From NCBI RefSeq assembly GCF_001279775.1, contig NZ_LGDG01000178.1:40609-104608 (forward strand): 64,000 nt of DNA. Reading direction: 5' to 3'. Shown here one piece after another: positions 41,693 through 50,069 of the stretch (positions are counted from its first letter, which is position 1; each line of letters starts with the position of its first letter). This DNA is from Streptomyces sp. MMG1533 (GTDB lineage: Bacteria > Actinomycetota > Actinomycetes > Streptomycetales > Streptomycetaceae). The notes beneath the pieces are model-generated. The model saw nothing but the letters and a program-made list of their open reading frames with translations. It was not told the DNA's origin and did no database searches. Position numbers and translations under genes: made by a program.

Positions 41693-42420
41693 CCGCACTG
41701 GGATTCCTCTACCCGGGCCACTCCGCCGAGGACGACTACCCGCGCATCGAGCAACTGCTGGGCAGCGACATCCGGCTGGATCTGGTCCACACCGACATCG
41801 GCGAGGACGCCCACCGGGTCGACGCCCTGCTGGAGATGGGCTCGGCGGGGCGGCTCGCCGCCGGCGTCGGGGAGCTGCGCATGGCCGGCGCCGAGTCGGT
41901 GGTCTGGGCGTGCACCAGCGGCAGCTTCGTGTACGGCTGGGAGGGCGCCCACGACCAGGTGCGCGCCCTTGCCCGTACGGCGGGCATGCCGGCCTCCTCC
42001 ACGTCCTTCGCCTTCGTGCACGCGGTACAGGAGCTCGGGGTGGGGCGGGTCGCGGTGGGCGCGACCTACCCGGACGACGTGGCCGGGCTGTTCGCGGAGT
42101 TCCTGCGGGCGGCGGGCATCGAGGTGACCGGGGTCCGCGGGTCCGGGATCATCACGGCGGCGGAGGTCGGGACGTGGGGTGAGGCGGAGGTGTTCGCGCT
42201 CGCCCGCGAGGCGGACGACGAGTCGGCGGAGGCGGTACTGCTCCCCGACACGGCGCTGCACACCGCGGCCCACATCCCGGCCCTGGAGAAGGAACTCGGC
42301 AAGCCGGTGCTGACGGCGAACCAGGTCACGGTGTGGGAGGCGCTGCGGCTGGCGGACCGGCGTGTGAACGCACCCTCGCTGGGCGCCCTGTTCACGAGGG
42401 AACCCATCGTGCAGGCCTGA
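41689..42420 (+). CDS. second maleate isomerase/AMDase-like protein, second cysteine missing
   Basis: 243 residues, a paralogue of the preceding protein. The first cysteine is kept (WACTSGSFVYG, Cys75), but the second site reads LLPDTALHT with Asp187 where Cys is expected. The shared LTANQVTVWEALRLA block confirms the alignment. Loss of one cysteine should abolish racemase/isomerase chemistry of the usual kind; it might be a lyase, a decarboxylase variant or the non-catalytic half of a hetero-oligomer. ATG at 41689 overlaps the upstream stop (ATGA), so the pair is made in equal amounts. A large hairpin follows. Confidence 0.8.
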   Translation: MTALGFLYPGHSAEDDYPRIEQLLGSDIRLDLVHTDIGEDAHRVDALLEMGSAGRLAAGVGELRMAGAESVVWACTSGSFVYGWEGAHDQVRALARTAGMPASSTSFAFVHAVQELGVGRVAVGATYPDDVAGLFAEFLRAAGIEVTGVRGSGIITAAEVGTWGEAEVFALAREADDESAEAVLLPDTALHTAAHIPALEKELGKPVLTANQVTVWEALRLADRRVNAPSLGALFTREPIVQA

Positions 42421-42519
42421 CCCTCCCCGCGAGGTACCAGGGAGCTCCGCCCCCTGGCCCCTCGACCTGTGCCCACCCGCCACCCGCCACCCGACTCGGT
42501 CGGCCGAGAACGCACCGTC

Positions 42520-42611
42520 CCGGGGCTCCGCCCCCAGACCCGACCTGTGCCCACCCGCCACCCGACTCGGTGGGTGGGCACAGGCCCTGCGGTCTGGGGG
42601 CGGAGCCCCGG
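42520..42611. terminator. 92-bp double inverted repeat after the racemase-like genes
   Basis: Outer arms of 21 bases (42520-42540 and 42591-42611, starting CCGGGGCTCCGCCCCC) are perfect complements, and inside them 13-base arms CCTGTGCCCACCC (42544-42556) and GGGTGGGCACAGG (42572-42584) also pair. A degenerate copy of the left half occurs at about 42438-42500. The intergenic gap 42421-42711 is mostly this structure; AGGAGG for the next gene lies near its end. Confidence 0.8.
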
Positions 42612-42711
42612 CGCGCGCCCGCACCGGAGCCGGGCAACAGGGAATAAGCGGGGACTGCCTCCTGTTAACCCCCGGAGGACAGCGCACGGCCCACCACAGG
42701 AGGCACCCACC

Positions 42712-43806
42712 GTGACCGCAACGGCAGACGAGACCCGGGGAACAACGCACGGCACCGCCCCCACCCCCCTCTCCGTACTGGACCTGGTCACCGTCGGTGC
42801 CGGACGCACCGCCACCGACGCCCTCCGCACCAGCGTCGCCATCGCCCGCCTCGCGGAGTCCCGCGGCTACCACCGCTACTGGGTCGCCGAGCACCACTCC
42901 ATGCCCGGCATCGCCTCCTCCTCCCCGGCCGTGATCCTCGCCCACCTCGCCGCCCACACCACCCGCATCCGCCTCGGCTCGGGAGGCGTGATGCTTCCCA
43001 ACCACGCCCCGCTCGTCATAGCGGAACAGTTCGGCACGCTGGAAGCCATGGCCCCCGGCCGCGTGGACCTCGGCCTCGGCCGCGCCCCCGGCACGGACGG
43101 CGCCACGGCCGCCGCCCTCCGCCGCGCCGACCGCCTCGACGAAGGCGCCGACGACTTCCCCCAGCAGCTCGCCGAGCTGATCCGCTTCCTGGACGACGAC
43201 TTCCCGGACGGCCACCCCTACCGCCGTATCCACGCCGTACCCGGCCCGATCCAGGCGACCTCCCCCGGTGGCGTCCAGGACCCGCACCGCCCGCCCGTCT
43301 GGCTGCTCGGCTCCTCCGGCTTCAGCGCCCGCCTGGCCGGCTCCCTGGGCCTGCCCTTCGCCTTCGCGCACCACTTCTCGGCGCAGAACACCATCCCGGC
43401 CCTGGACCTGTACCGGGAGTCGTTCCGGCCCTCCGCCGCCCTCGACGAGCCCTACGCCCTCATCGGCGTCTCCGCCCTCGCCACCGACGACGAGAAGGAG
43501 GCCCGCCGTCAGGTGAAGGCCGCCGTGCTCAACATGATCCGGCTGCGCACCGGCCGCCCTGGCCTCGTCCCCACCCCGGAGGAGGCCGAGGCCTACGAGT
43601 TCAGCCCGATGGAGCGCGACTTCGCCGACTCCTGGAACGCCAACGTCATCCACGGCACCGCCGACGAGGTCCGCTCCGGCCTCGACGACCTCCACAAGCG
43701 CACGGGCGCCGACGAGCTGATGATCACGGGCAACGCCCACAGCGGGGACGTACGCCTGCGCTCGTACGAACTCATCGCCGACGCCTACGGGCTGCCCACC
43801 ACCTGA
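42712..43806 (+). CDS. LLM-class flavin-dependent oxidoreductase (luciferase family group 1)
   Basis: 364 residues. Bacterial-luciferase-like TIM barrel: [80 protein letters not shown] and [26 protein letters not shown]. The AEHH and GRAPGTD blocks place it in the FMN-dependent group 1. Monooxygenase on an unknown substrate. GTG at 42712 with AGGAGG 8 bases upstream. It is convergent with cdgA across 15 bp. Confidence 0.9.
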   Translation: MTATADETRGTTHGTAPTPLSVLDLVTVGAGRTATDALRTSVAIARLAESRGYHRYWVAEHHSMPGIASSSPAVILAHLAAHTTRIRLGSGGVMLPNHAPLVIAEQFGTLEAMAPGRVDLGLGRAPGTDGATAAALRRADRLDEGADDFPQQLAELIRFLDDDFPDGHPYRRIHAVPGPIQATSPGGVQDPHRPPVWLLGSSGFSARLAGSLGLPFAFAHHFSAQNTIPALDLYRESFRPSAALDEPYALIGVSALATDDEKEARRQVKAAVLNMIRLRTGRPGLVPTPEEAEAYEFSPMERDFADSWNANVIHGTADEVRSGLDDLHKRTGADELMITGNAHSGDVRLRSYELIADAYGLPTT

Positions 43807-43821
43807 GCCCCGCGGCGCCCG

Positions 43822-45639
43822 TCACACCCGTACGTCCAACAATCCGGAGATACGATCCGGCGGCACCGGCCGCGAGTACAGCCACCCCTGGCCGGTGTCG
43901 CACCCGATCCGCCGCAGCCGGGACGCCTGCGCGGACGTCTCCACGCACTCCGCGGTGACGGTCAGGCCGAGCCGGTGGGCGAGCTGGATCATCGCCTCGA
44001 CGACGACCTCGTCGGCCGGGTTCGGGGGGACGCCCTCGCCCTCGTACTGGAAGCCGCGTACGAAGGACCCGTCCAGCTTCAGCACCGACACCGGGAGCCG
44101 GCTCAGATAGGCCAGGTTCGAGTAGCCGGTGCCGAAGTCGTCGATCGCGATGCCCACGCCCATGTCGCTGAGCGCCTGGAGGGCTTGCAACGGGCGCCCT
44201 GCCGAGCCCATCACCGCCGACTCCGTCAGCTCCAGCTGCAACAGATGCGGCTCCAGCCCCGTCTCCGCCAGGATCTCCGCGACATCCGCGACCAGATCCG
44301 AGTCCCAGACCTGACGCACCGCCACGTTCACGCTCACGAAGATCGGCGGCTCGTCGGGATGGTCCAGCTGCCACTGCCGCGCCTGGCGGCAGGCCGTGGC
44401 GAGGACCCAGCGGCCGAGCTGCACGATCGAGCCGTCCTCCTCGGCCAGTCCGATGAACCGATTCGGCGTCAGCATTCCGAACTGCGGGTGATTCCAGCGC
44501 ACCAGGGCCTCGACGCCCCGCAGCCGGCCGTCCTCCATGCACACCAGCGGCTGGTACTCCAGGACGAACTCGTCGCGGTCGACGGCCGGGCGGAGCGTGG
44601 AGGCGAGAGCCTGGCGGGTCATGCGGTGGGCGTTGCGCTCCGGGTCGAAGAGGGTCCAGCGGGCCTTGCCGTCGGCCTTCGCCCAGTACAGCGTGGTGTC
44701 GGCGGCCTGCATCAGACCGGTGGCCGAAGTCCCGGCCGCCTGGCGTTCCACCACGCCGATCGAGGCCGACACCGACATCCGCCGACCGGAGAGGTCGAAG
44801 GGGGCCTGCACCGCCTCCAGTACGGCCTCGGCGAGATCGGCGAGCTGCTCGGTGCCGGTGGAGTCCTCGACGAGCAGGGCGAACTCGTCCCCGCCGAGCC
44901 GGGCGACCAGCGGGGCGGTGGCCCGGCCGTGGCCCGCCTCGTCCGCGCAGCGCGTGAGGCGTTCGGCGACGGCGGCCAGCAGCCGGTCGCCGACCCGGTG
45001 GCCGAGGGTGTCGTTGACGGCCTTGAAGCCGTCCAGGTCCAGGTAGCACAGCCCGATCCGGCCGGTGCCGCTCCGCTCGTACGACTCCGCCTCCAGCGCG
45101 GCCGAAAGGCGTTCGAAGAACAGGGTGCGGTTGGGCAGCCGGGTCACCGGGTCGTGCATCTGCAAGTGCCGCAGCCGCGCCTGGAGTTCACGGCGGGCGC
45201 TGATGTCGGCGACCGACAGCAGGACCCCCGGTTCGTTCTCCGCCAGGGGAACGACGGTGACCTGCACCCACAGGGAGTGCCCGTCGGGGTGTTTGAGGCG
45301 GCGCGTGCAGCGCAGTTTCGCCTGGCGGCCGCGCAGCACCTCGCGGTAGGCGTGCCAGGTACGGGCGTCCGAGGCGAGGTCCACCAGATCGGCGGCGAGC
45401 CGGCCGGTCAGCGACTCGGAGGCGCCGAGCAGGGTGTCGAACATGTCGTTGGCGTCGACCACCAGGCCCTCGCGATCGACGACCGCCATCGCGAGTGGCG
45501 CGGCGCCGAACGCCGAGCGGTAGGACACCGCGTCGTACGACGCGGTCTCGATACCGGGAGACGTGCGGACATCACTCTCTGTTACGACTGACCCGTCGAG
45601 GTCTGCCGCGGCCGTCGGCCCTTCGGACGTTCCGCTCAC
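43822..45639 (-). CDS. cdgA: CdgA-like PAS-GGDEF-EAL cyclic di-GMP enzyme
   Basis: 605 residues. An N-terminal PAS domain (about 40-150) senses an unknown signal; GGDEF 249-253 and the upstream YLDLDGFKAVNDTLGH indicate an intact diguanylate cyclase; EAL as VEALVRWNHP (377-379), SVNVAVRQ, LELTES and DDFGTGYSN indicate an intact phosphodiesterase. No RxxD inhibitory site precedes GGDEF. In position and domain order it corresponds to S. coelicolor CdgA (SCO2817), a BldD-regulated protein that affects aerial growth and antibiotic production. GTG at 45639 has GGGAG 7 bases upstream. No transmembrane segment, so it acts in the cytoplasm. Confidence 0.9.
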   Translation of the reverse strand: MSGTSEGPTAAADLDGSVVTESDVRTSPGIETASYDAVSYRSAFGAAPLAMAVVDREGLVVDANDMFDTLLGASESLTGRLAADLVDLASDARTWHAYREVLRGRQAKLRCTRRLKHPDGHSLWVQVTVVPLAENEPGVLLSVADISARRELQARLRHLQMHDPVTRLPNRTLFFERLSAALEAESYERSGTGRIGLCYLDLDGFKAVNDTLGHRVGDRLLAAVAERLTRCADEAGHGRATAPLVARLGGDEFALLVEDSTGTEQLADLAEAVLEAVQAPFDLSGRRMSVSASIGVVERQAAGTSATGLMQAADTTLYWAKADGKARWTLFDPERNAHRMTRQALASTLRPAVDRDEFVLEYQPLVCMEDGRLRGVEALVRWNHPQFGMLTPNRFIGLAEEDGSIVQLGRWVLATACRQARQWQLDHPDEPPIFVSVNVAVRQVWDSDLVADVAEILAETGLEPHLLQLELTESAVMGSAGRPLQALQALSDMGVGIAIDDFGTGYSNLAYLSRLPVSVLKLDGSFVRGFQYEGEGVPPNPADEVVVEAMIQLAHRLGLTVTAECVETSAQASRLRRIGCDTGQGWLYSRPVPPDRISGLLDVRV

Positions 45640-45951
45640 CGCTTGCTCCCGCAGTGCACTCGATCGCTGTCCGCCAGGAAAGTGTGCCGATCATAGAGGC
45701 TGGCCCCAGGCCCTTCCAGCCACAGACCAGTGTCCCGGACCAACAGGCCCTTCTGCCAGATCGTTTCTGCATGCGTCTGGACGGGTCCTTTAGGCGCCTG
45801 ACCAGTTGTGACGTTCCGTGAGCGATTCGGGGGTGTCGGTCCTGAGGGTTCTTCGGCCTTCTCACTCGTCTGGTGCAGACAAACAGGGCGTAGTACGACA
45901 ATAACCAGCAATCTGGGTGCGGTGTCCCGTGAACCGTACCCGGAGGTCCCT
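45640..45951. other. divergent promoter region of cdgA and the M6 protease gene
   Basis: 312 bases. It must contain both promoters. Several TGAC/GTGA-containing segments resemble halves of the BldD consensus, but no full match was found. GGAGG for the protease lies at 45942-45946. No riboswitch-like conserved element was recognised. Confidence 0.5.
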
Positions 45952-47214
45952 GTGCCGCGTCCGTTCCCGCGTCCCCGACTGCGCAGTACCGCGGCCGTGT
46001 TCACGACGTTGTCGGCGCTCGCCGCGACCTCCCTCGTGACCGGGCCCTCGGTCGCCGAACCGTTCGCGGGCACGCCGTGCGCCCTCCAGCGCACGGAGGC
46101 CCACCACTCGGAGGGCGTGGACACCTGGAACGCCGCCTATCCGCGCCCGGCCCGCTCGCTGGACGCGGTGATGGTCTTCCTGTCCTTCCCGGACTCCGTC
46201 CCGCTGACCACCCCGGCCGAGCTGACCGCCGACCACTTCCCGGCCACCAGCCGCTTCTTCGAGCGCGCCTCCTACGGCAGGTTCACCCTGCGCGCGCACC
46301 CGCTCCGCCACTGGATCCGGATGCCCCGCCCCTCGACGTCGTACGCCATAAAGCGCGACTGGAACGCCGCCCACCGCGCCGCCTATCTGCGCGACGCGCT
46401 CGCCGCGGCCGACGGGCAGGTCGACTTCTCGCGCCACGACGTCGTGTACCTCGTCGCCGATCCGGACGCGCCCGGCGTGGACTCCGACGCGACGAAGGTC
46501 GTCAACCTCGACTCCCCGCTGCGGGCCGACGGCACCGACATCCGTCGGGTCGTCACGGTGTTCGAGCAGCATCCGCCGGACCGGCTGGTGCTGGCCCACG
46601 AGACCGGGCACGTCTTCGACCTGCCCGACCTCTACCACCGCCCGGTGGACGGCAAGGGCGACTGGGACACCTTTGTCGGCGACTGGGACCTGATGGGCAG
46701 CCAGTTCGCGCTGGCGCCGGACCTGTTCGGCTGGCACAAGTGGAAGCTCGGGTGGCTGAAGCCCCGACAGGTGGCGTGCGTACGGGGAGCCGGGCCGACC
46801 CGGCTGACGCTGGAGCCGCTCGGCGCGGGCCCCGGCGTCCCGGCCGTGGGTGCCGCCGGGGCACCGGCCTTCGGGCTGGGCAGCGGGACCAAGCTGGCGG
46901 TCGTGCGCACCGGGGCCGACAGCGCTCTTGCCTTCGAGGCGCGCGGGCCCGTCGGCAACGACGCGGAGGTCTGCCGGCCGGGCATCCTCGTCTACCGGGT
47001 GCGCAGCGGCGCCGCGTCCGGCGGCGGACCGGTCGAGGTGATCGACGCCCACCCCCGCAGCGAGGCCTGCTGGGAGACCTCGGTCTACCCGCCCCTCGCG
47101 GACGCCCCGATCGGTCTCGGTGAGAGCTTCACGGTGCCGGGCGAGGACGTCAGGGTCGAGGTGGAGGGGCGGACGGTCTCGGGGGCGTGGACGGTGAAGA
47201 TCACGAACGGATAA
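45952..47214 (+). CDS. secreted M6-family metalloprotease
   Basis: 420 residues from GTG at 45952, which has GGAGG 6 bases upstream; an earlier in-frame ATG at 45808 would bury the signal peptide. The signal peptide ends about TGPSVA. The zinc site is LVLAHETGHVFDLPDLY (HExxH plus the third ligand Asp), and GDWDLMGSQ is the M6 downstream motif. RFFERASYGRFTLRAH is typical of the propeptide-to-catalytic region. Four cysteines occur, two near the C-terminus (EVCRPG, EACWET). It would degrade extracellular protein. A bidirectional hairpin follows. Confidence 0.85.
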   Translation: MPRPFPRPRLRSTAAVFTTLSALAATSLVTGPSVAEPFAGTPCALQRTEAHHSEGVDTWNAAYPRPARSLDAVMVFLSFPDSVPLTTPAELTADHFPATSRFFERASYGRFTLRAHPLRHWIRMPRPSTSYAIKRDWNAAHRAAYLRDALAAADGQVDFSRHDVVYLVADPDAPGVDSDATKVVNLDSPLRADGTDIRRVVTVFEQHPPDRLVLAHETGHVFDLPDLYHRPVDGKGDWDTFVGDWDLMGSQFALAPDLFGWHKWKLGWLKPRQVACVRGAGPTRLTLEPLGAGPGVPAVGAAGAPAFGLGSGTKLAVVRTGADSALAFEARGPVGNDAEVCRPGILVYRVRSGAASGGGPVEVIDAHPRSEACWETSVYPPLADAPIGLGESFTVPGEDVRVEVEGRTVSGAWTVKITNG

Positions 47215-47247
47215 GCGCTCGTCCGGTTCCCTTTTCGGCGATACGAG

Positions 47248-47277
47248 AAAGGCCCCTCGCTTTCGCGAGAGGCCTTT
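47248..47277. terminator. bidirectional hairpin between protease and tRNA-Lys
   Basis: Arms AAAGGCCCCTCGC and GCGAGAGGCCTTT, 4-base loop, T-rich on the plus side (CCTTTTCG). It serves both the protease and the tRNA transcript. Confidence 0.85.
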
Positions 47278-47286
47278 TCGTGTCTG

Positions 47287-47360
47287 TGCGCCGCCAGGGA
47301 CTCGAACCCCGGACCCGCTGATTAAGAGTCAGCTGCTCTAACCAACTGAGCTAGCGGCGC
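47287..47360 (-). tRNA. tRNA-Lys (anticodon CUU)
   Basis: Third identical 74-base copy. The stop codon of the upstream same-strand gene (TAG at 47351-47353) lies inside the first ten bases of the tRNA. Confidence 0.97.
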
Positions 47361-47947
47361 CTGCTGACGTCGTAGACCTTAGCATCCTGATCGGCCGGGG
47401 GAAAAATCGATATCCGCACGGCCGCGCGGGCCGCTCGTACGGCCGCCCAGAGCAGGATCTCGGGGCCCGGCAGCCAGGGGCGACGGGTGTCCGGGGCGAC
47501 CAGCCAGCGGCAGCCGGACGGGGTGGCGGAGCCGACGGCGGCCATCGGTGCGGGGACGGTCACCGCGTCGCCGGTGCCGTGGCACAGCAGCGGCGGGATG
47601 GCTCCCGTACGCCCGAACTCCTCCCAGTGCAGGAGCGAGGGCAGCCGCTGTGCCGTGCCGGGCGCGGCGAACAGCAGCATTCGGCCCCGGAACGCCGCGA
47701 CCGGCCCCGACCCGGGGCCCTCGTCCCACAGCCGGTCGAGCATCCGGCGCCCGAAGATCGCGGGCGCGCCGACGACGTCGAAGGCGGTGCCGCAGGGCAG
47801 GACGACCGGGGCGTCGGGCCGCTCGTCCCAGAGCGCGAGGGTGCTGCGCGGATACGTTCCCGCCGAGGCGAGCCAGGCGGCTCCGTCCGGGGTGACCCCC
47901 GAGACGTCGAAGCGGTCGGAGACGGTCTCTTGGCGTGTGCTGCTCAT
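47351..47947 (-). CDS. primase-polymerase-like (bifunctional DNA primase/polymerase N-terminal) protein
   Basis: 198 residues. It contains AWLASAGTYPRSTLALWDERPDAPVVLPCGTAFDV, AFRGRMLLFAAPG, CHGTGDAVTVPAP and RWLVAPDTRRPWLPGPEILLWAAV, matching short Streptomyces relatives of the prim-pol N-terminal domain (PF09250). The archaeo-eukaryotic primase catalytic acids are not obvious, so it may be inactive. Function is unknown. ATG at 47947 is used, without a good ribosome site. Its TAG stop is inside the tRNA-Lys gene that follows on the same strand, so the messenger and the tRNA may come from one processed transcript. Confidence 0.6.
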   Translation of the reverse strand: MSSTRQETVSDRFDVSGVTPDGAAWLASAGTYPRSTLALWDERPDAPVVLPCGTAFDVVGAPAIFGRRMLDRLWDEGPGSGPVAAFRGRMLLFAAPGTAQRLPSLLHWEEFGRTGAIPPLLCHGTGDAVTVPAPMAAVGSATPSGCRWLVAPDTRRPWLPGPEILLWAAVRAARAAVRISIFPPADQDAKVYDVSRRR

Positions 47948-48117
47948 GCCGACAACATCTACTCGGCGTGAGCATTCCGTCTCCCAGGGTTGCCGGAAAT
48001 CGGGACGGGCTGGGGTGCGAAGGGGTATCTTGCCCGCCCGGCATATGCCATGCGGTGCATGCCCCGCGTGCCGCATCCCGCTGCCGCATCCCGGGTGCGG
48101 CTCGGTGGCTCCGCGGC

Positions 48118-48483
48118 TCACACCGGGTCGGCGTGTCCCGGTCCCTCGGCGCCCCGCAGCAGATCCCGGCCGAACTCGACCATCTTCTTCGCGTAGTCCT
48201 CGGTCCACTCGGCCCGCGCGGCGATGTCCGCCGGCGTCAGCCGGTCGAAGCGGCGCGGGTCGGCCAGCTGGGCCGCCGCCATCGCCTGGAACTCCACGGC
48301 ACGGTCGGTCGCCGCGCGGAACGCGAGCGTCAGCTCCGTCGCGCGGACCAGCAGGGCGCGGGGGTCGTCGATCGACTCCAGATCGAAGAAGTGCTCCGGG
48401 TCGTCGGCGACCTGCGCGGGCTCGAAGAGCAGGGGCGCGGGGCGTAGCCGCGGTTCGTTCCGACGCGGCGTGGGCTCCGCCAT
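48118..48483 (-). CDS. hypothetical 121-residue protein
   Basis: A mostly helical, charged protein (ALLVRATELTLAFRAATDRAVEFQAMAAAQLADPRRFDRLTPADIAARAEWTEDYAKKMVEFG region) without cysteines, signal peptide or membrane segment. ATG at 48483 follows GGAGGAG at good spacing, which supports a real gene. No family was recognised. It lies between the prim-pol-like gene and the nuclease/helicase operon on the same strand. Confidence 0.65.
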   Translation of the reverse strand: MAEPTPRRNEPRLRPAPLLFEPAQVADDPEHFFDLESIDDPRALLVRATELTLAFRAATDRAVEFQAMAAAQLADPRRFDRLTPADIAARAEWTEDYAKKMVEFGRDLLRGAEGPGHADPV

Positions 48484-48580
48484 GTCTTCTCCTCCTCGTA
48501 GTCACGGTTGACCCGTCGGTGGGTGGGCCACCGTCCATTGTCCCGCGCCCGCGCAAGAGGGCCGGGACCCGCCAGGAGTC

Positions 48581-48655
48581 TCAAGGTCTCCAGGCCAGGC
48601 GATGTTCCCCGAGCTGCGCAGGCACCGCGTGGTTCGCCTCCCGGCCGTCCGGGCC
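48581..48655 (-). pseudogene. decayed duplicate of the helicase C-terminal 25 codons
   Basis: On the minus strand this encodes GPDGREANHAVPAQLGEHRL then AWRP and TGA. The helicase itself ends FPDGWEANHAVLAHLAEHRV then AWRP and TGA (48738-48812). Eighteen of 24 residues agree, including the end and stop codon. The duplicate lies 82 bp beyond the helicase stop and no start or further domain precedes it. The remainder of 48484-48737 shows nothing else. Confidence 0.75.
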
Positions 48656-48737
48656 GTGTTCATCGGCGCTTCCGGCGGCGTGTCGGACTTCGTCCGGCGA
48701 TCGGTGGCGTGGCAGTCGTCGGTGTCGATTGTGCCGG

Positions 48738-50069
48738 TCACGGTCGCCAGGCCACCCTGTGCTCCGCCAGATGCGCCAGCACCGCATGGTTCGCCTCCCA
48801 GCCGTCGGGGAACTTCACGAGCGTTCCCAGCTGGACCGGTTCCGTCGACGGGTAGTCGTCCAGCAGGTCGGTCACCCCCTCGCGGCACACCACGATGCAG
48901 GCGTGCCGGTGCCGGGAGGCCAGGACGCACAGGCGGCCCGTCTCCAGGTGGAACGCGGTGGCGTCGGGGCGGCCGGAGAGCGGGTGCAGGACGACCGTGA
49001 CGTCGTACTCGCGGCCCTGGAGGCGGTTCGCGGTGTCGACGGTGACGTCCGTGACGCCCAGCTCGGCCAGGGCCGCGCGGACCGCCGCCGCCTGGTCCCG
49101 GTGCGCCGTGCCGACGGCGATCCGGTCGGCGGTCAGGGGCGTGGGGTCGGGGGAGCGCTCCGACGTGGCCGCGCCACCCCGGTCGAGCAGACGTCGTACG
49201 ACCGTCGCCACGGCCCGTACCGCCTCGGGATCCGTCCGTGGGGTGTGCCGCGCGGGCAGCTCCAGCAGGCCCCAGCCGGACTCGGCCGCCTCGTCGATCA
49301 CCCGGTCGGGGCCGGAACCGTCCGCCGGGACGGCGAAGGCGAGCCGCCGGTCGCCGTGGTCCGTGCCGCTGCGGAAGGGCGTGTACGGGTAGAAGGCGTC
49401 GGAGACGAGGGGTGCGGCCGACGCCGGGAGCCGCCAGGACACCGGCAGGCGGTGCTGCGGCAGCTCGGGGTTGTGGGCGAGCAGGGTGGTCACGGCGGAG
49501 GCCGAGGGGTCGTACGACAGGCCCGCCCACTGTTCGCTGCCCACGATCGCGAACGGGTCCAGCTGGCCCGGGTCGCCCACGAACAGGGCCCGCTCGAAGA
49601 GCCCGGCCACGGCGAGCAGTGCGTCCGAACGCATCTGGTAGGCCTCGTCGACGATGGCGTGTCGCCACGGCACGTCGACCTTGACGTGCCCCCACTTGGC
49701 GGCCGTGGAGATCACGACCGCGAGCCCGGTGAGGTCACCCGCCTTCGCCGACTTCCGTACGTTCACAAGGTCGTCGAGCGCCTTGTCGTACGGGTCGGCG
49801 TCACTGCTGTGCAGGCGGCCGACCGGCAGGTCGGGGTTCTTCTCGGCGAGTCTGAGCACCAGGTCGTCGACCTGGGCGTTGGTCTGCGCGACCACCATCA
49901 ACGGGCGCCCCGCGTCGGCCAGTTCCAGCGCCGCGCGTACGACGAGCGTGGACTTGCCGGCGCCCGGCGGGGAGTCGACGACGACACCGCGCGCCGAGCC
50001 GTGCAGGGTGTCGTGGAGGATCGCCTCGGTGGCGCGGGATGCCTCGGCGCCGGGATCGAAGGCGGTCAC
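48738..50069 (-). CDS. superfamily 1 helicase (AAA_11/AAA_12 type)
   Basis: 443 residues. Motif I VVDSPPGAGKSTLVVRAAL (about 31-48), VVAQTNAQVDDL (Ia), Walker B HAIVDEAYQM, motif III LFVGDPGQLDPF, SWRLPASAAP (IV), VDTANRLQGREYDVTVV (V) and VLASRHRHACIVV (VI). This is the Upf1/Dna2-like SF1B order. GTG at 50069 overlaps the preceding stop as GTGA. Third gene of an operon with a Cas4/RecB-like nuclease and an unknown protein; together they resemble a split Dna2-type nuclease-helicase. Its last 25 codons recur as a decayed copy downstream. Confidence 0.85.
   Translation of the reverse strand: MTAFDPGAEASRATEAILHDTLHGSARGVVVDSPPGAGKSTLVVRAALELADAGRPLMVVAQTNAQVDDLVLRLAEKNPDLPVGRLHSSDADPYDKALDDLVNVRKSAKAGDLTGLAVVISTAAKWGHVKVDVPWRHAIVDEAYQMRSDALLAVAGLFERALFVGDPGQLDPFAIVGSEQWAGLSYDPSASAVTTLLAHNPELPQHRLPVSWRLPASAAPLVSDAFYPYTPFRSGTDHGDRRLAFAVPADGSGPDRVIDEAAESGWGLLELPARHTPRTDPEAVRAVATVVRRLLDRGGAATSERSPDPTPLTADRIAVGTAHRDQAAAVRAALAELGVTDVTVDTANRLQGREYDVTVVLHPLSGRPDATAFHLETGRLCVLASRHRHACIVVCREGVTDLLDDYPSTEPVQLGTLVKFPDGWEANHAVLAHLAEHRVAWRP

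Noticed and set aside
45640..45951. BldD operator or cyclic di-GMP riboswitch upstream of cdgA
   Set aside because: Expected from S. coelicolor for BldD, but only half-matches were found, and no riboswitch-type conserved core was seen.
27625..47360. tRNA-Lys genes as attachment sites of an integrated element
   Set aside because: No integrase, excisionase or phage gene lies between or next to them, and the genes between follow the remembered core gene order.
48581..48787. Independent small gene of 68 codons downstream of the helicase
   Set aside because: Only its last 24 codons resemble a protein, the helicase tail; the rest is the helicase end in another frame.
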